A DNA stretch of 64,000 nucleotides. Origin: Xenopus tropicalis (lineage: Eukaryota; Chordata; Amphibia; Anura; Pipidae). Location of the stretch: positions 112,183,036 to 112,247,035 of the forward strand of contig NC_030677.2 in assembly GCF_000004195.4 (NCBI RefSeq), written 5' to 3'. The notes below the pieces were generated by a model. The model was not told the DNA's origin. It was given only the letters and a program-made list of their open reading frames with translations, and searched no databases. Position numbers and translations under genes: made by a program. Below, one piece after another: positions 22,541 to 37,000 of the stretch (its first letter is position 1; the number at the start of each line of letters is the position of its first letter).

Positions 22541-23304
22541 TCAACTCTTCCCAGCAAACCCCAGCACACACACAGACCGATACCCATCTATCTATACACT
22601 CACATACATAAACCAAATATACCAACATCAATTATTATTTTAGTATCAATTAGATTTTAGTATCACAATAGCCTTGGATATTATTCCTGTTTAAGAAATC
22701 ATTCAAGAGGGGCTTAAATACATTAATAGAATCTGCCATCACAACATCACTAGGAAGGGCATTCTGCAACCTCACTGCCCTCACCGTGAAAAACCACCTA
22801 CACTGCTTCAAATGGAAGCTCCGTTCCTCTAATCTAAAGGGGTGACCTCTGTTTCTTTGTTTTTTATTGAGGTTAATAAAGTTCCCCTGCTATCTGTCTA
22901 TAATCCCCTCTAATGTACTTGTACAGAGTAATCATGTCCCCTCCCAAGCGCCTCTTTTCCAGAGAAAACAACCCCAATCTTGACAGTCTAACCTCATAGT
23001 TTAAATCTTCCATCCCCTTAACCAGTTTAGTTGCACGTCTCTGCACTCTCTCCAGCTCATTAATATCCTTAAGGACTGGAGCCCAAAACTGCACTGCATA
23101 CTCAAGGTGAGGCCTTACCAGGGACCTATAAAGAGGCAAAATTATGTTTTCATCCCTTGAGTCAATGCCCTTTTTTATACAAGACAGCACTTTATTTGCT
23201 TTAGTAGCCACAGAATGACACTGCCTGGAATTAGACAAATTGTTATCTACAAACCCCCCCCAGATCCTTCTCCATTAAGGATCCCCCCAACACACTAACA
23301 TTTA

Positions 23305-23566
23305 GGGGCTGATTTACTAATCCACGAATCCGAATGAGAAAAATTCGGATTGGAAAACGAACATTTTGCGACTTTTTAGTACTTTTTGCGATTTTTTCGT
23401 CGCCGTTACGTTTCCGTAAATTGTCGCAACTTTTCGTAACCGTTACGACTTTTGCGAATTTCGCAACTTTCGTAGTGAGAGCTCGAAAAAGTCGCAAAGT
23501 ACCGATCATTACGAAAAAACGCATTCGGACGCTTTTCGGACATTCGTGGATTAGTAAATGTGCCCC
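23305..23566. mobile_element. Harbinger-type MITE nested in CR1, TTA target duplication
   Basis: Inverted ends GGGGCTGATTTACTAATCCA and TGGATTAGTAAATGTGCCCC are flanked by TTA (23302-23304 and 23567-23569). Removing it restores the CR1 text seen at 7465. The interior is rich in CG and TCGCAA-type words. Confidence 0.85.
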
Positions 23567-23699
23567 TTAGTGTTTAACTTGCATTTATATTATTTTTACT
23601 AAAGTGCATAACTTTGCCCTTTTCAACATTGAACCTCTTTTTCCAATTTGCTGGGCAGTTTTCCAAATTTGTCAAATTGCTCTGTAAAGTGGCAGAGCA

Positions 23700-24858
23700 T
23701 TTGACACTTCTGCTGCGAGTGACGTCACATCAAACAAAAATCACCTGGTGAACCCCCCCATCTCAGCCCCGGATTTACACATGTAGTCTCTAGCGGCAGC
23801 TGGGGAGGTATTTTATTTTTCCTTTAAAATAATTGTCGAAATTATAGGTACCCAAGGACTGCCCCACTAAAGCTGCCACCCTAGCAGCCTTTATATAAAT
23901 ACTGCTCTGACCTTAAGCCTTTTATGGCTCTATCAGGAATTAACCAGAGATATACTAAAACAATGTAAATCATGCTTAAAATTGCAAGGAGTTGGCCAGA
24001 AATCAACCTAGTATCTCCTGTAGTTAACCCTCAGTCCTTCCAGAACCGAAAGACAAACCCCTCTCATCACTCTCTGAATAAAACAGATTATTTCCATATG
24101 ATCCTCATAAGCTTTGTAGTACAGGGTAGTGTTCTGGCAGTTCCATAAAAATGATTGTGAAACAGTGAACTTGTTAATATTTTTATTTATGAACATACAT
24201 TTTTAACAGAATATTTTAAAAATACCTTTTTCAGAGGGTTCTGGTTTTAAAAAAATATGTTGTGTTAAATATATAGTGGTTTTATTCTGTGTTCATTTTT
24301 AAATGATCAGTTTACAAAATAATTGTCAAATTGTAAAATATTTTTATATTTAATTGTTACATACTCTAATTGTTTTGATCAATATAAAGCAGGTTTAAGT
24401 CACATATTCCAGATGTTATTCAATTAAAACTGTCAGCATCCACAAACAGTGTATATTTGGGATGCTGGGAGTTGTAATCAAACATCGTGAGGCCCTCATA
24501 TTGCTCATACCTGATATTACCATCACTATACAGTAGGCAGGCTAGTCTTAATACCTAAGAGGCAGAATTCTTTTATAACCATGCCAGTTCCAGTCCTGTG
24601 ATCACTAAGAATCTTGATGGTCTACATTGAATGACCACATTTGAAACCAATGTGATCCTGCAATAAAATGGCTTAAAAAACCAGTATTTAACCATCATGA
24701 GATGTGAAAGCAGCTTGTGAATGTCCTCTAAGAAACCATGCACATTGACTGCAATGTGGTAAATATTATTGATTAGGTGTGAGGAACCCCAATGTAAGCA
24801 GACTGGTATGTTAATTCAAAGAAATCTTTAAACAGAGCTGTGAAGTCTTCTCCCACTT
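23700..24858. other. TMEM38A 3' flank and probable 3' UTR
   Basis: Non-coding, AT-rich. On the minus strand AATAAA hexamers lie at 24281-24286 and 24182-24187, which would give a TMEM38A 3' UTR of about 0.6-0.7 kb. Confidence 0.45.
24182..24187 (-). terminator. tmem38a: Candidate TMEM38A polyadenylation signal
   Basis: TTTATT on the plus strand (AATAAA on the minus), about 670 bases after the stop codon. Another hexamer at 24281-24286 is closer to the stop. Confidence 0.35.
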
Positions 24859-25074
24859 TTACTCAGCTTTCTTTGTTTTCCTCTTGCGTGTTCCCTCATT
24901 AAGTTCCTCTTTGGATTTTACAGTTGAATGGGACACATCATGGTCATCATGGTGGTGATGATGGTCACCATGGTCATCATGGTCACCATTGGCAGCACCA
25001 AAAAGTACACAACAGATACCGGATTCAAATATAGCAAATGGGGAGCCATGAGAGTGAGTTGCTGTCATGTAGAT
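24859..25074 (-). CDS. tmem38a: TMEM38A exon 6
   Basis: Encodes [17 protein letters not shown], then [12 protein letters not shown], a run of five His, and [19 protein letters not shown] before TAA. The acceptor is ttcttatacag. Confidence 0.93.
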   Translation of the reverse strand: MYMTATHSHGSPFAIFESGICCVLFGAANGDHDDHGDHHHHHDDHDVSHSTVKSKEELNEGTRKRKTKKAE

Positions 25075-28000
25075 CTGTATAAGAAAAATTAAGCAAGAGC
25101 AGGGTTCTTATGAAAGTTATAATTCTTTAAAACGTCCTAAAGGATCAAACGTATGTGTTAATAAAGTGGAGAAGTTAACTTTTGCCCATACCTTGCAAAT
25201 TGCCATGAAGAGGGTGAAGAAAAAGATAAGGTAGGCTTTGGAGATGGGAAGCCAATGAGCCTGCTGTAATGTAAACAAGATAGCTCCATACAGACTGGCC
25301 TTAGTTGGACTAAAAAACAAAAAAATAAGTGCAATAATATTAGGTTGGGACACATATGGAATAATTGCCTTGGAGCTATTGTTAAATATAATATACTTAC
25401 AAAGACATATGGAGAATCTCATTTGTCTCTGGCTTCCAGACTCCACGCAAGAGCTGCTCTAGGTTAGACATCAAGGCCACTCCAGAGCCTAAAAGGAAAA
25501 TAATGACAAGTGAACAAAATAGTATTTTATTGAATTATATAGTTATTGCATTTGTTCTTGCACACTTATTTATAGTGATATCAAAAAAAGTCTTGCACCA
25601 CACTCTGATAGAACTAAACTAAATCTAAAAACAATGAGCAGAGAGCAAGGGCTCCTTGCATAGCAACTTCAGGCGACTTTGGGAAACTGAAGCCATCCCA
25701 CCAGTGATTTACATTCTTGCCGGTGGCATGGCATCTCGGGAGGTTAGCCGCAGGTGACTAATCTCCCCGTGTGCCACTGCCCTTAAGCTGCAAGCCTTAC
25801 AATTGTATCTAAGTGCAGGTGTTTTGAGTATTCTGGGCTTTCTAACAAAAGCCTTCCTATCTAATTAAGTTTTAGATACTGTGTATCTTTTTTAGCGTTT
25901 AGTGCAGGAGATGGACTTTTCAATAAGAATCTTGGACTGCTTGGAGATGTAAAAATCGGGACTGTCACACAAAAATCAGGACAGATGGAAGGTATGATGA
26001 AGTCAGACATTCAAAGTGCACTGCACCTGCTGCTGGATGGTTAAATAAAAAAATGTTTTGTCAATGTTAAGAGGGCAGAAAGATAAACACACAGATAGGC
26101 TGGAATTTTTTTTCCAGAAAAATACAAGCAACCCTAGTTGAAAATTTCATGGAAAAAGTGATTTTCTCACTGGAAAAGTCCATATTTGTACTAAAAAAGC
26201 ATCAGTTGGTAATACCATGTATAGCACCTTTAGCCTCCCCAAACAAAAATATCACTGACTGCCTATGTAAACAAGTTTTTCCAAAGAATAAATTCTTTGT
26301 TCACCTATGTGAACATTTTCCAATCATCTCTACCTCCCCCCCCCTCCTTTCTCACCTTCCTTCTCTTTTTATCTTTTTATCCCTGCTCTCCTCTACTTCA
26401 GATTCCCAAGGTTTTAATTTAAAAGTTACCCCAGTATATGTACTCTGGTCCTTGTGAAATTTGCTGCTGGCAGTGTACTGGATCTAAATAAACAGACTAA
26501 AAAATTGACATCTTCATTTCTCTAGTTCTTTAAAACTATGTTAAGGGTTCAGATTTGATTTGGGCAGGCAAGAAGAATTCAGCCAAAACTGAATAAAAAT
26601 AATGAGACTTAGCCAAATACAGGATTTGGGGCATCCTTACTTATTTATTAACCTTGTATGAAAATAAACAAATAAATTGAGAGAGAGACAGAGAGTCAGT
26701 CACAAACATTTAAATTGTAGCTAAACCCTATATACAAATTTGAATAGCTAGACAATTCAACAGCGCAAGTTGCATTATATATATGTTTCTTTTTGATATT
26801 TGACATACTGAACTAAGCGTTCCCATGTTTTCCAATGGCCATATTCCAGGGATGAGGCACTTTTTATGCTGAGGTTTTCCGAATTTGGATCACCATTCTT
26901 TAAGTCTACTAAAAACCATTTAAACATCATTTTACTAATTATAAAAGATGTGTAGATTATTGCAGGTCAAAGCCACTGAATGAATGATACAAAGTGTGTA
27001 CAGTATAGACCATATCAGCATGACTGCCCTCTCCTGCAAGTTATTTGAACTACAATAAGGAAGGGTGATTTCTTTTTCTGTTATTGGAGCATTGAGGATC
27101 TCCCTATCGTGGACGGTCTATGGGGTTGTCTGCGGGGGGCTCTGTATAAATTTGTAAAATGAGTGGTTAGTATATTCTGTATTTGACTGGGGTCCCTAGT
27201 TGATCCTTGTGGAGTTTTTAGTCTTTGTAGGAAAAAGACAGATGTTTGTTTTTTAGCAAGTCTTGCTAAAAGTTTCTCTTTGTTACCCAATCTAGAAAAC
27301 CTATTTGCCATATGGATCAAAGAATTATATGCAGCAACTGTCAATAAAGTGTCTAGAAGTTAAATAGCAATTTTAATTAGCACAGAGTAAAGTGCAACTG
27401 CAATCATTTGTTATTGAAACATCTCATTAAATAGCAGTCCCATGGTTTAATCGAATCTAGGAGTTTTACAATATACAGTATATCTTTTATAATAAGAGCA
27501 TATGGCCTCCAAAAAGTAATTTTAGCTTAAATACTGCTATATGGACTGGGTCATATTTTCTATATAGTCACATGGGTCCCATGCCTAGGGACAGCTGGAA
27601 AAAAATAAATATCCTGCTGCTAGACACTTGTAGCTAAATCTGGCAGTGGAGCTAAGGGGAATGTACCCCTCTTATTATCTTATCTGTAGTGTACTGCAGA
27701 CTGTACTGCCCATGTGCAAGGGTGGAAGGGTAGTACTGATTAAAACAAGTCCAATCCAATAGAATGCATTTATTGGAAAAGCTCCTGATTTTGTTGATGA
27801 CCCCGTCATCTAAAACTGAAGACTAATAAACCCTGCTGCTGCTTATGTTGAGTTAACATGAAAAAAAACATGAAGACAGTGTAGACATATTTATGTACAA
27901 ACAGACACCTCTGCTAGCTTCTTGTTTTGTTTTTTGGAGAAGTAACTTGTGCAATATTAGCTAAGGCAAAAGGCTATATAAGATATGAAGATCAGCAAAA

Positions 28001-31000
28001 GACGTGCAGTCAGATAAGAAAGAGCACGCTGATATGGAAAACACAGAGAAACACAGATAAATGCAATTTTCTTGGTTTTACGTCCTACCTTTTACCCATC
28101 CAATCAGTACCATGATCACCCAGCCATGATGGTAGTGATGGTGGGCATGATGGATTCCCATGGCAATTTTGCGAACGCGAACCACCTCCTTCATTCCAAC
28201 GAGGACAAGCTTCAAAGGCAAGAAGCTAACAATCTTGTAGAAAATATTTAAGGGGCAGAAGAAAGTCAAGTACCTAGAGTGAAGGAGAGTAAAGAGTGAT
28301 TACTGACATTTTAAAATTGTCTTTATGCAATTTATACAGGTATAGGACCTGTTATTGAAAATGCTTGGGACCTAAGGTTTTCCAGATAAAGGATCTTTAT
28401 GTAATTTTGATATTCATACCTTAAGTCTACTAAAAAAACATTTAAACATAAAATAAACCCAATATAACTGTTTGCCACCAATATGGATTCATGAAGCTTA
28501 GTTACCATTAAGTACAATGTGTGGTTTTATGAATACAAAGAAAGAGGAAATAATTAAGAAAAAAAATATTTGCTGAAAATAGACTGCAGTAATTCTGAGC
28601 TTTCTGGATGTCAGATTTATGGATAAGAGATTCCATAGCTGTACCACAGAGCTAGACACACATTTATAGGGTAGGATTATATACCATGGTTTCACTTACC
28701 ATACAGCTGAGGCCAAAAGGATGTTGGCATTATTGCTGAAGTAGTGAATGGGAGACTCTCCTAAGAGTACATCTGCAAGAATGTAGCTTCCAAAGCAGTA
28801 GAGCATTGCACAGAGCCAGGAGGCAACTGGGCTGCGTTTGGAAAGATCCACTGCGCCTAAATAAACAGATTGAAAAAAGAGTCACAGGAGAGAATAGGAA
28901 GTGACTGCTGCAAGCAACACTGATCTAAAGCATTAGTACTGCATCTAGGGATCCAATGAATACAACATTTTTGGATTCCTCCACAACAGATTAGGTGAAT
29001 ACAAAACCTAACTGAATGTTATTTTGCAAATTCACATGAGAAAGTCTGTAAACATAAACACCTTTAGTACTTTGCTTGTGCTTCATTATTCGTCTACCCA
29101 TTATTCTGTATCCTGACATAATAAGTGTTATATTTTAAACTAGTTGTATTGCTACAAATTAATAGCTATTGGTTAATCATTGACCTGCTTATTTGGCAAC
29201 CTCGCCAATGTAGGCCCAATTTGGCCACCAATGTACTCGGCCAAATCATGCTGATTCAGTGGTTGGGCCTAGGTCCAATGATCTGATCATCCAGTGGGGC
29301 CCTAACAAGACTTGTCCAAAAAGGACTGCATTAACACACATTGACAAGATATCAGTTAGCAAGAGCATCTGTGGGCCCTATTCACTAAGTTGCGGACTCC
29401 ATCTTGATTTGATTGATTGATTAATCAGCCCCTGTATGGCCCTATAACCAAGATAATTTTTTTTGTTTTACTTATACTCTTGTTCACCTTTGAGTTAACT
29501 TTTAGTATGATGTAGAGAGTAATATTCTGAGACAATCTGCACTTGGTCTTCATTTTTTATTATTTGTAGTTTTTTAGGTACATCACTTCAGCAGCTCTGC
29601 AGTTTGTAGTTTCAGTAGCTATCTGGTTGCTAGGGTCCAAATTACCTTAGCGACCAGGGAGCAGTTTGACTGAAAGGATGGTATATGAATAGGAGAGGAC
29701 CTTAATAGAAAAAGAAGTTATAAAAAGTAACAACAATAATAATAATAATAATAAAACTGTAACCTCACAAAGCAATAGTTTTTTGGCTGCTGGGGTCAGT
29801 GACCCCAATTTGAAAGCTGCAAAGAGTTAGAGGAAAAAGACTAATAGATCGAAAACTATAAGAAATAAATAATGAAAACCAATTGAAAAGTTGCTTAGAA
29901 TAGGCAATTCTATAACATACTAAAGATGAACCACCCCTTTAAAGAACACATAAATTCATACAATGTGCAAAACTAGCATCCCAAAAGAGGCCTGTAGCTT
30001 CAGGGTGGCTAGAAATGTGTTCTGCAAAGGCAGCTGCTGTGAAATAAATCTGAAGCAGTCAATTGCTAGTCCGATGAAGGAGAGTTGGCCTAACCTTGCA
30101 GCAACTTGCATGGGGTGCAGGGAAGTTAAAGAAAGCTATGTCCATGTGTCTGACACTTACTAGTCTGCCATAAGTAAACTGTCTGTCGCGTTTGAAAACG
30201 TTAAAACTTCCCTGTCTGTTCTCCTAAAAGTACAAACACCTGCTCATGTATAATTTTCAATGCAGGCATTTGCTTAAATATAGCAAATTATTTAAAGGTA
30301 CAGTGCCCCTGTAATGTAATGACTTATCAAACACTTGTTAAGTCCCCCCCCCCCCCTTGTGCAGTTGTGCTTGCTGCTATTTAGGGAAGATACTTTAAAA
30401 AGCAGCACATTCTAATCTGATATGTGCGAAGACCCATAGGTTACGTACAGCAGCTGTCAGATTGGAATACATACATTCAAAAAAGACTCTTTGCTAAACT
30501 GGTAGGACTTTCTTGCAGCTCCCGCTTCTTTATCTTTTGTATTTTTTAGGAGTATTTTTGTATTTTTTAGGAGTGTGAGTCTCCTTTATAAAGGCATGAC
30601 TTAAAAATGCAGAGGAGACCCTTCAAGGTAAACCCTGACACAATATGACTTTCATGTGTAACTTGTTAGGACTGTTGTACTGATTCCCAGAGACAGAAAC
30701 CCTCTGCAGATAACAGTATAGCCAGCTGATATAATTTAGTTATATTCTACATCTTACCAGCTTTAAATGGGGAGTCACTGACCTATACAGAGATAGATAG
30801 AGATAAATATAAACATATTAAAAGTGTAATATAGGCTTATGTTGTAAATAAGAAAGGGTTGATAGGAATTTTCTTGGGCTGGGCATACTAGGATCTCCTA
30901 ATACTCTGCAGGCCAGTCTGATCATGACCAAAGGCTTAGCATTTTTAAGAAACATCCAAGGAAATTCTGAAAATGCAAGGTTCTGCTGGAAAGGGAATGG

Positions 31001-34000
31001 TTACTGACATAGAAAAAGACAGAGAAAAAGACACAGTGGAATAGCTTGCCAGTGGTAGTAGTACAGGAAGATAAAGTTTGGATCAGCCAAGTCAAGGTTC
31101 ACACTGTGTAAAATGTTGCAGCAATTTTGACAGACTGCTGACTGGGTATGTAGCAGGCCTTGTCTGTACTGCATAGATATTTGCAAATATCTGCATTTAT
31201 AACGTTCCGAGGGGATGCAGACTTCAAGAAGTAAAGCCAAGACAGACAGATGATCCTTGACATACAGTTATTTATAGGAGACAGGTCAATGGAGGAGCCA
31301 AAACTTAGGCACCTGTCACTGGCTGTCTGAATTACTGATAGGAAGAAGGCAAAATCCACAGGGTGTACAGTCACAAGTTATGGTTTAAAACTGCATGGGG
31401 CAGTTCCCATGCTCAACATCAAACATGCCTCAAGCTCAGTAAGACTATCTCCTGAATTCTGCCTTATGTATATATACTTGTAATACATAAGCTTGTCCCT
31501 TGTTAGTAGTGCCCTACAGTATGTACACTGACGTACATGCACAATTTACTAAAATAGTAAAATTCTTTTTTTGTGCAGGTGTCGCCAGTGTTTGTGTGTG
31601 TGCTTGAGATAGAGAACCTTGTTTGTAAAATTCACCTGGCCAGGTACTGAGGTGAATGATAACCCCGTGAAAGAACTGTGTAACATATATAAACCATTAG
31701 GTTCTTATATGTGTCCTTGTTACCTACCAATAGTGCATGTATTTAGATATCCACATAGCAGCAGATCAGTCAGTGGCACAAACGGATCTCTCACTGTTGC
31801 TTTCTTGGCAGACTATGCTGCTGTGCTCATGTTCAATTTTAGACCGGTGTTATTGGTATACATATACCTTGGGTGTATTTTAGAAAGAAGACTACAGTAT
31901 ACACACAACATACATTACATGGCAGAAATATCTGTAGCTCTTAATTATTGGGAAACCCAATGTAAAATTATATTTGAACAGCTGGAATTCTTACTGCTAA
32001 GTTGCAATATATATATGGCAGCAATGTCATCACAGGAATTATTTGCGGGGAGTGTGGGATTTTTATGGGTAAAAGCCTTGTACAATCACAAGGAACAGCG
32101 GAACTGGTCACTGCCATTGGACTCTGGAGCAGTGGAAACCCATCTCCAGGTTGAAAAATAACATTTCACCATCCAGCAGTCTCATAGAAAATCTGAGTTT
32201 GGCTAATGCCATGAGAACACTCCATGATGACAGTAAAGCTTGAGGATGGATTACCACCTGGTGTTGTTTGGACTAGGGCCCCTGGTTTTATTGAAAACAA
32301 ACCTTAGGGCTACCACATAAAATTACATTCTTGATAATTCCATGCTTCCTACTTGTGGGAAAGCCAATTTCAGCTAAGTATGCACCAAATCAACTTTTTC
32401 CGGACTTGGACGAATACTAAATCATAAACAAAGGGCTGAATCCCTCCCCTTGCTTTATGGCAGGACCGACCCTGTGAATCCAGCAACACAATGCACAAAG
32501 TCTTAAAGCATGGGTTTGCCAAGATGGGACTGGAAGAACCTGATTGGCTGGCACAGAGCACTGACCACAACCCAAATGAACACCTGTCAGTAACTAAACT
32601 CACAAATTCTGTCGTTGCTAAATGAAAGCAAATCTCACCAGCAATATTCTGAAATATAGCAGTAAAGGAAGGGCAAATTAATATTAAAACCTATGGCTTG
32701 GGTATGAGATGTAGGATAGACAGGTGTCCAGATACTATTGGTCATATAGTGTATGTCGTGCCTTCTAGTGTAAGTTTACTCCCAAAACTCCAAAATATAA
32801 TATTAGACTAATGTGTTCCTGATTAAATTTACCTTAGTGTTTGTGGGTGTATGTGAGAGAGAAATTAAATTGTAAGCTTCACTGGGGAGAGACTAATGGC
32901 AATGGCTAAACATTATTTGCAATGTCCTGCTGACATGTTGTACAGGTATGGGATCCCTTATCTGGAAACCCGTTATCCAGAAAGCCCGTCTCCCATAGAC
33001 TCCATTTTAATCAAATAATTCAGAATTTTAAAACTGATTTCCTTTTTCTCTATAATAATAAAACAGCATCTTGTAATTGATCCCAACTAAGATATAAATA
33101 ATCCTTATTGGAGGCAAAACAATCCTATTGGGTTTAATTAATACTTTGTTGATATTTTAGTAGACTTAAGGTATGGAGATCCAAATTACAGAAAGACCCT
33201 TTATCCGGAATACCCTTGGTCCCGAGCATTCTGGATAATGGGTCCTATACCTGTAATACAATAATACCTCTTATTCAGGATCCCTGATTTTGGCTCATTT
33301 TCTGTCAGGGGTAACTGATGATGAAAGAAGCTCACTTACCTACATAAGCTAATATAGGTTTGTTTTGTTTTTTAAAACAAATGCAATGTTGGTCATAGTG
33401 TGCCTTTAAACAGTTATGGAAAGGTAAACTGGGCATTCCCCTTTAGGAGTGTAATGCTGCAGACATAATGTAGTATTCTGAAGGGTTGGTAAGCAACATA
33501 TTTACATATGTCAAAAATGTACAAAGGGCGGGATGACTGACATTCTTATCAGGCTCTCTCCATGTGATCTGGGGTGGAACCTTTGTTGACAATTACTAGA
33601 GGTGTAGCACAGGCAAATAAGGCTTCCTTTACCCTAGTTCTTGTTTCTTGCAGATTGTTTCATTAAAGACTATGTTTACTAGTACAGTTACTTGCATTTA
33701 GGCATAGGAGAATAGGCTTCCTATTTGCTTGCCTTTGCAGATGCAAAAAAGGGCACTATTCATTTATAAGTTAGCAGTGGTGTAACGACTCAGCACAGGG
33801 TCCCCCTGCAAACTTATTTTCAGAAGGGCCGATGCAGAGTAGCACACCCACCCATCCCCTCTCCCAGCAGGCTGACACGTATACCTGCCCTGACGCTTTA
33901 CCCCAGACCCTTTTGCATATAAATCCCTGCTCTCCTTCTACTAGAGAGTTGGTGGTGAACAGAGATTTAAATGCAACATCAGAGGAAGCAAAACCTGCAG

Positions 34001-37000
34001 TCCGGGCCCCCACAACCAGGGGGACTGCTTCCTCAATTGATACACCACTGACAGTTAGTACTCCAAGATATTTCAGGACCTAAAGACCAGGAATGTGCCC
34101 TCGAGTATAACTATAAATAAAAGGGGAATGTTTGGGGCCACAAATAATGAACAATTGTCACTGTTTTTGGAAGGTCACAAAGGCCTGGGCCTAGGAGAGG
34201 AATTCTAGAGATGGCATGCCGCCTGTACCACTTTTATACTGGCTGAGGACTGGTTGGTAGATTTAGTTAATCCCATGTATTCATAAAAGCAGAGGTGCCA
34301 GATGTGAATGCAAGGTGCCAAAGGGTTACCCCAAAAAGAGAAAACTATATGTACAGAATTTAAGTAAATGCTACATATTCACTTTTGGACTTCAGCTCTT
34401 TCACAATGGCAGTTATGACCCAAATTTTTGGTGTTTAGTGGTGGCCGTATTATTTTATTATTTTTTCAACACCAAAATTGTTACCAACTGGTTTGCATCA
34501 CCTCTTCTGTGTGGTTTAGAAGTAGTAGTGCCCAATATAATTTGTTGGAATTTTCTATGAACAATGTACAATTTAAATCTAAAGAAAAAATGAGAGTGAT
34601 TTGACATAAACTTGATGGACATGATATACTAAGTAATGTTGCCTCCATTTTGCAGATAAATTGCAACTAAATATTGATACAAGGTATATTTTTCAGTTTG
34701 TACATATGTCACATAATCAGCAGTACTAGTTATTCTATCTGAACCTGTCTTATAAGTCCTGTTTGTGGGGTAATTTCTGAATTAGCATAATAATCTGCCA
34801 TTTGCAAGAGGACATGCAGTTTGGGTTTCCCAAACACATGTGCAAGATGTGGCTAACTTCAGTTGCTGTGAATTTAAAGTCAAACCTAATTGCTCCAAGC
34901 AAGGGCACATTTGGACCGTTGCTCTTCCCTGGTTGAAGGTTTACTTGGGAAAGCTGACACTCTTGGTCTGTGTACAAAGGGCTGAACTGTCATGGCTTGA
35001 AAACTGTATGTAAATTTTCCTACTGCTGAGTAAATATCACTTGATTTGCAAAATTAAAGGAAGCATGCTTACTACACACACCAGTCACTGCTGCAGTACA
35101 ACTTATAATCTAAGGCCCTATCACACACTTTATGGTTATGTTTTTCAAGAGCCAATTCAATTATCTTTATGTATCGGGAGTGTGGGAGGAAATACATGCA
35201 AGCATGGCAAGAACACACCATCTTCTTGCAGATAGTGCCCTGGTTGAAACTGACCTAGGACCAATGCAACTACTGAACTGCACAAATATGTCTGCACTTG
35301 CGGAGTAATCTTCAAAATGTTGCACTACTCATCCACGTGGCTTCTTAAGTCCAGTTCTTGGGTTCAAACAAATAAGCTGCTCAAATGAGTGGTAAAATGT
35401 TTTGAAGATTATTCAGCCAAGTTCAGTTGCTTTAGATTACTGTCACTACTGAGTACTGTATATACAGTATAAGACCCTCACAGACATATATTTTGTGACA
35501 CAGATACAAAATGAGACGGTAAATTGTAAAATAACCTATTTGTAATTGTAAAAATTGTAAGTCTATTTTACTTAAAAGGGAAGATAGAGACCCAGATAAT
35601 GTTAGGCGTACTACATTTGCTTAATGGTAGTGGGTTGCTGTATGATGTAGGTTCCAGGAACAGCCAGCCAATCAGCTAAAGATAAAAGACCTAGTCCTTC
35701 CCATTCAGTAACCCTCATTCCACATGTCTGGTGTCTGCCATGCTAGTAATATCATGGGAACAAAAGCAACTTATGGTCTTGGCAACAACACAGCATATGT
35801 TTTTCATCCTGGGAGCAGGGCCAAGTAGAGTTGGTGCCCAAGGCAATACTACATGGCCCAGCACCCTACCTGCCCACCAAAATAGGGCAAGATGTAACCT
35901 TTAGCAGCACAGTGGGAAAGAGTAGATTAGGTGGGAAAGACCTGCATGCACCCAGCTTGTGCACATTTTCTATTCAGGTGCAGTCAGAATATAGAAACCC
36001 AATCCAAATATTCGTGAGGGCACTGAATGACTGTTGTTGAAGTGATTTTTGAGAGGGCAATTACATGCTTTAGCTCTAAAAAGTCATGATATTCTGCAAC
36101 TTTGAGTGCTAGTTAAAACAGAAAGGCCAGACATTGCATCTGACTTTAACAGATATCAGTACCAGTACACCAGAAACATTAATTCAAGTGCCAAACAAAT
36201 GGTGTTCTTAACACTCAGAACTTATGACTTTTTTCTTAAGAAACAACTTGACTGGCCATATTCACAAGTTCTTTCATTATCACTACAATTAGTACAGTGC
36301 ACTAATTCATTAATTCAAGTGGTTTAGTTAACCCTCAAGTACAAGGTACTGTTTTATTATTACAGAAAAAAGAAAATCACTTTTAGGGCTCTGGCACACA
36401 GGGAGATTAGTCGCCCGCGGCAAAACTCCCTGTTCGCGGGCAACTAATCTCCCCGAGTTGCCTTCCCCATGCCATCCCACCGGCGAACATGTAAGTCGCC
36501 GGTGGGATGGCAGACACGGCGGGGCGATTTCGCCAGAGCCCTTAAAAATGAGAATTATTTGCTTTAAATGGACTCTATGGGAGATGGCAGAGGTGGGGGC
36601 AGGGCAGAGTAGTTACCCCGCTGCCTGTACTCCAAATGTAGAGAAAAGTTGATGAAAAACAGTGTCTGTAGGCATTTACTCACCATTAATTAGTATAACT
36701 GGGAACTGCACAAAGCATGTTTGTATTTGAGGCTGCATAAAATAGTTACTAGTCAGAGGAGAGAGTAATAACAATTCACCAATTGTGTTCCCTTTGTAAG
36801 ATCTTTATATCCATAAAAGGCTAATCCCCCAGTTGGTTCAAGCTGAGCTAATTTCTAAAAAAGAACAGAGCGCAACACAAACCAGGAAAATAACAGATTT
36901 GAATGCTGATCTCCCAGCTCTGCAAAGAAAGCTGAAGCTTGCCCCAGCACATCAGGGGTGTTACATGCAGTACTCACCTGGTTCATACTTCAGGTACAAA

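Larger units (their letters stand above)
21976..23695 (-). mobile_element. CR1-type LINE 3' part with nested MITEs
   Basis: The minus strand at 23238-22873 reads SRQCHSVATKANKVLSCIKK, LVRPHLEYAVQFWAP, LERVQRRATKLVKG and LFSLEKRRLGGDMITLYKYI, the CR1 reverse transcriptase C-terminus. GTTGGGTTGAAAAAAGACC near 21976 is its 3' tail. It is interrupted at about 22020-22540 and at 23305-23566. Confidence 0.8.

Noticed and set aside
31619..31980. Possible 180-residue plus-strand protein
   Set aside because: The N-terminal part has no family likeness, and the C-terminal part is Tc1-like transposase debris inside TMEM38A intron 1.
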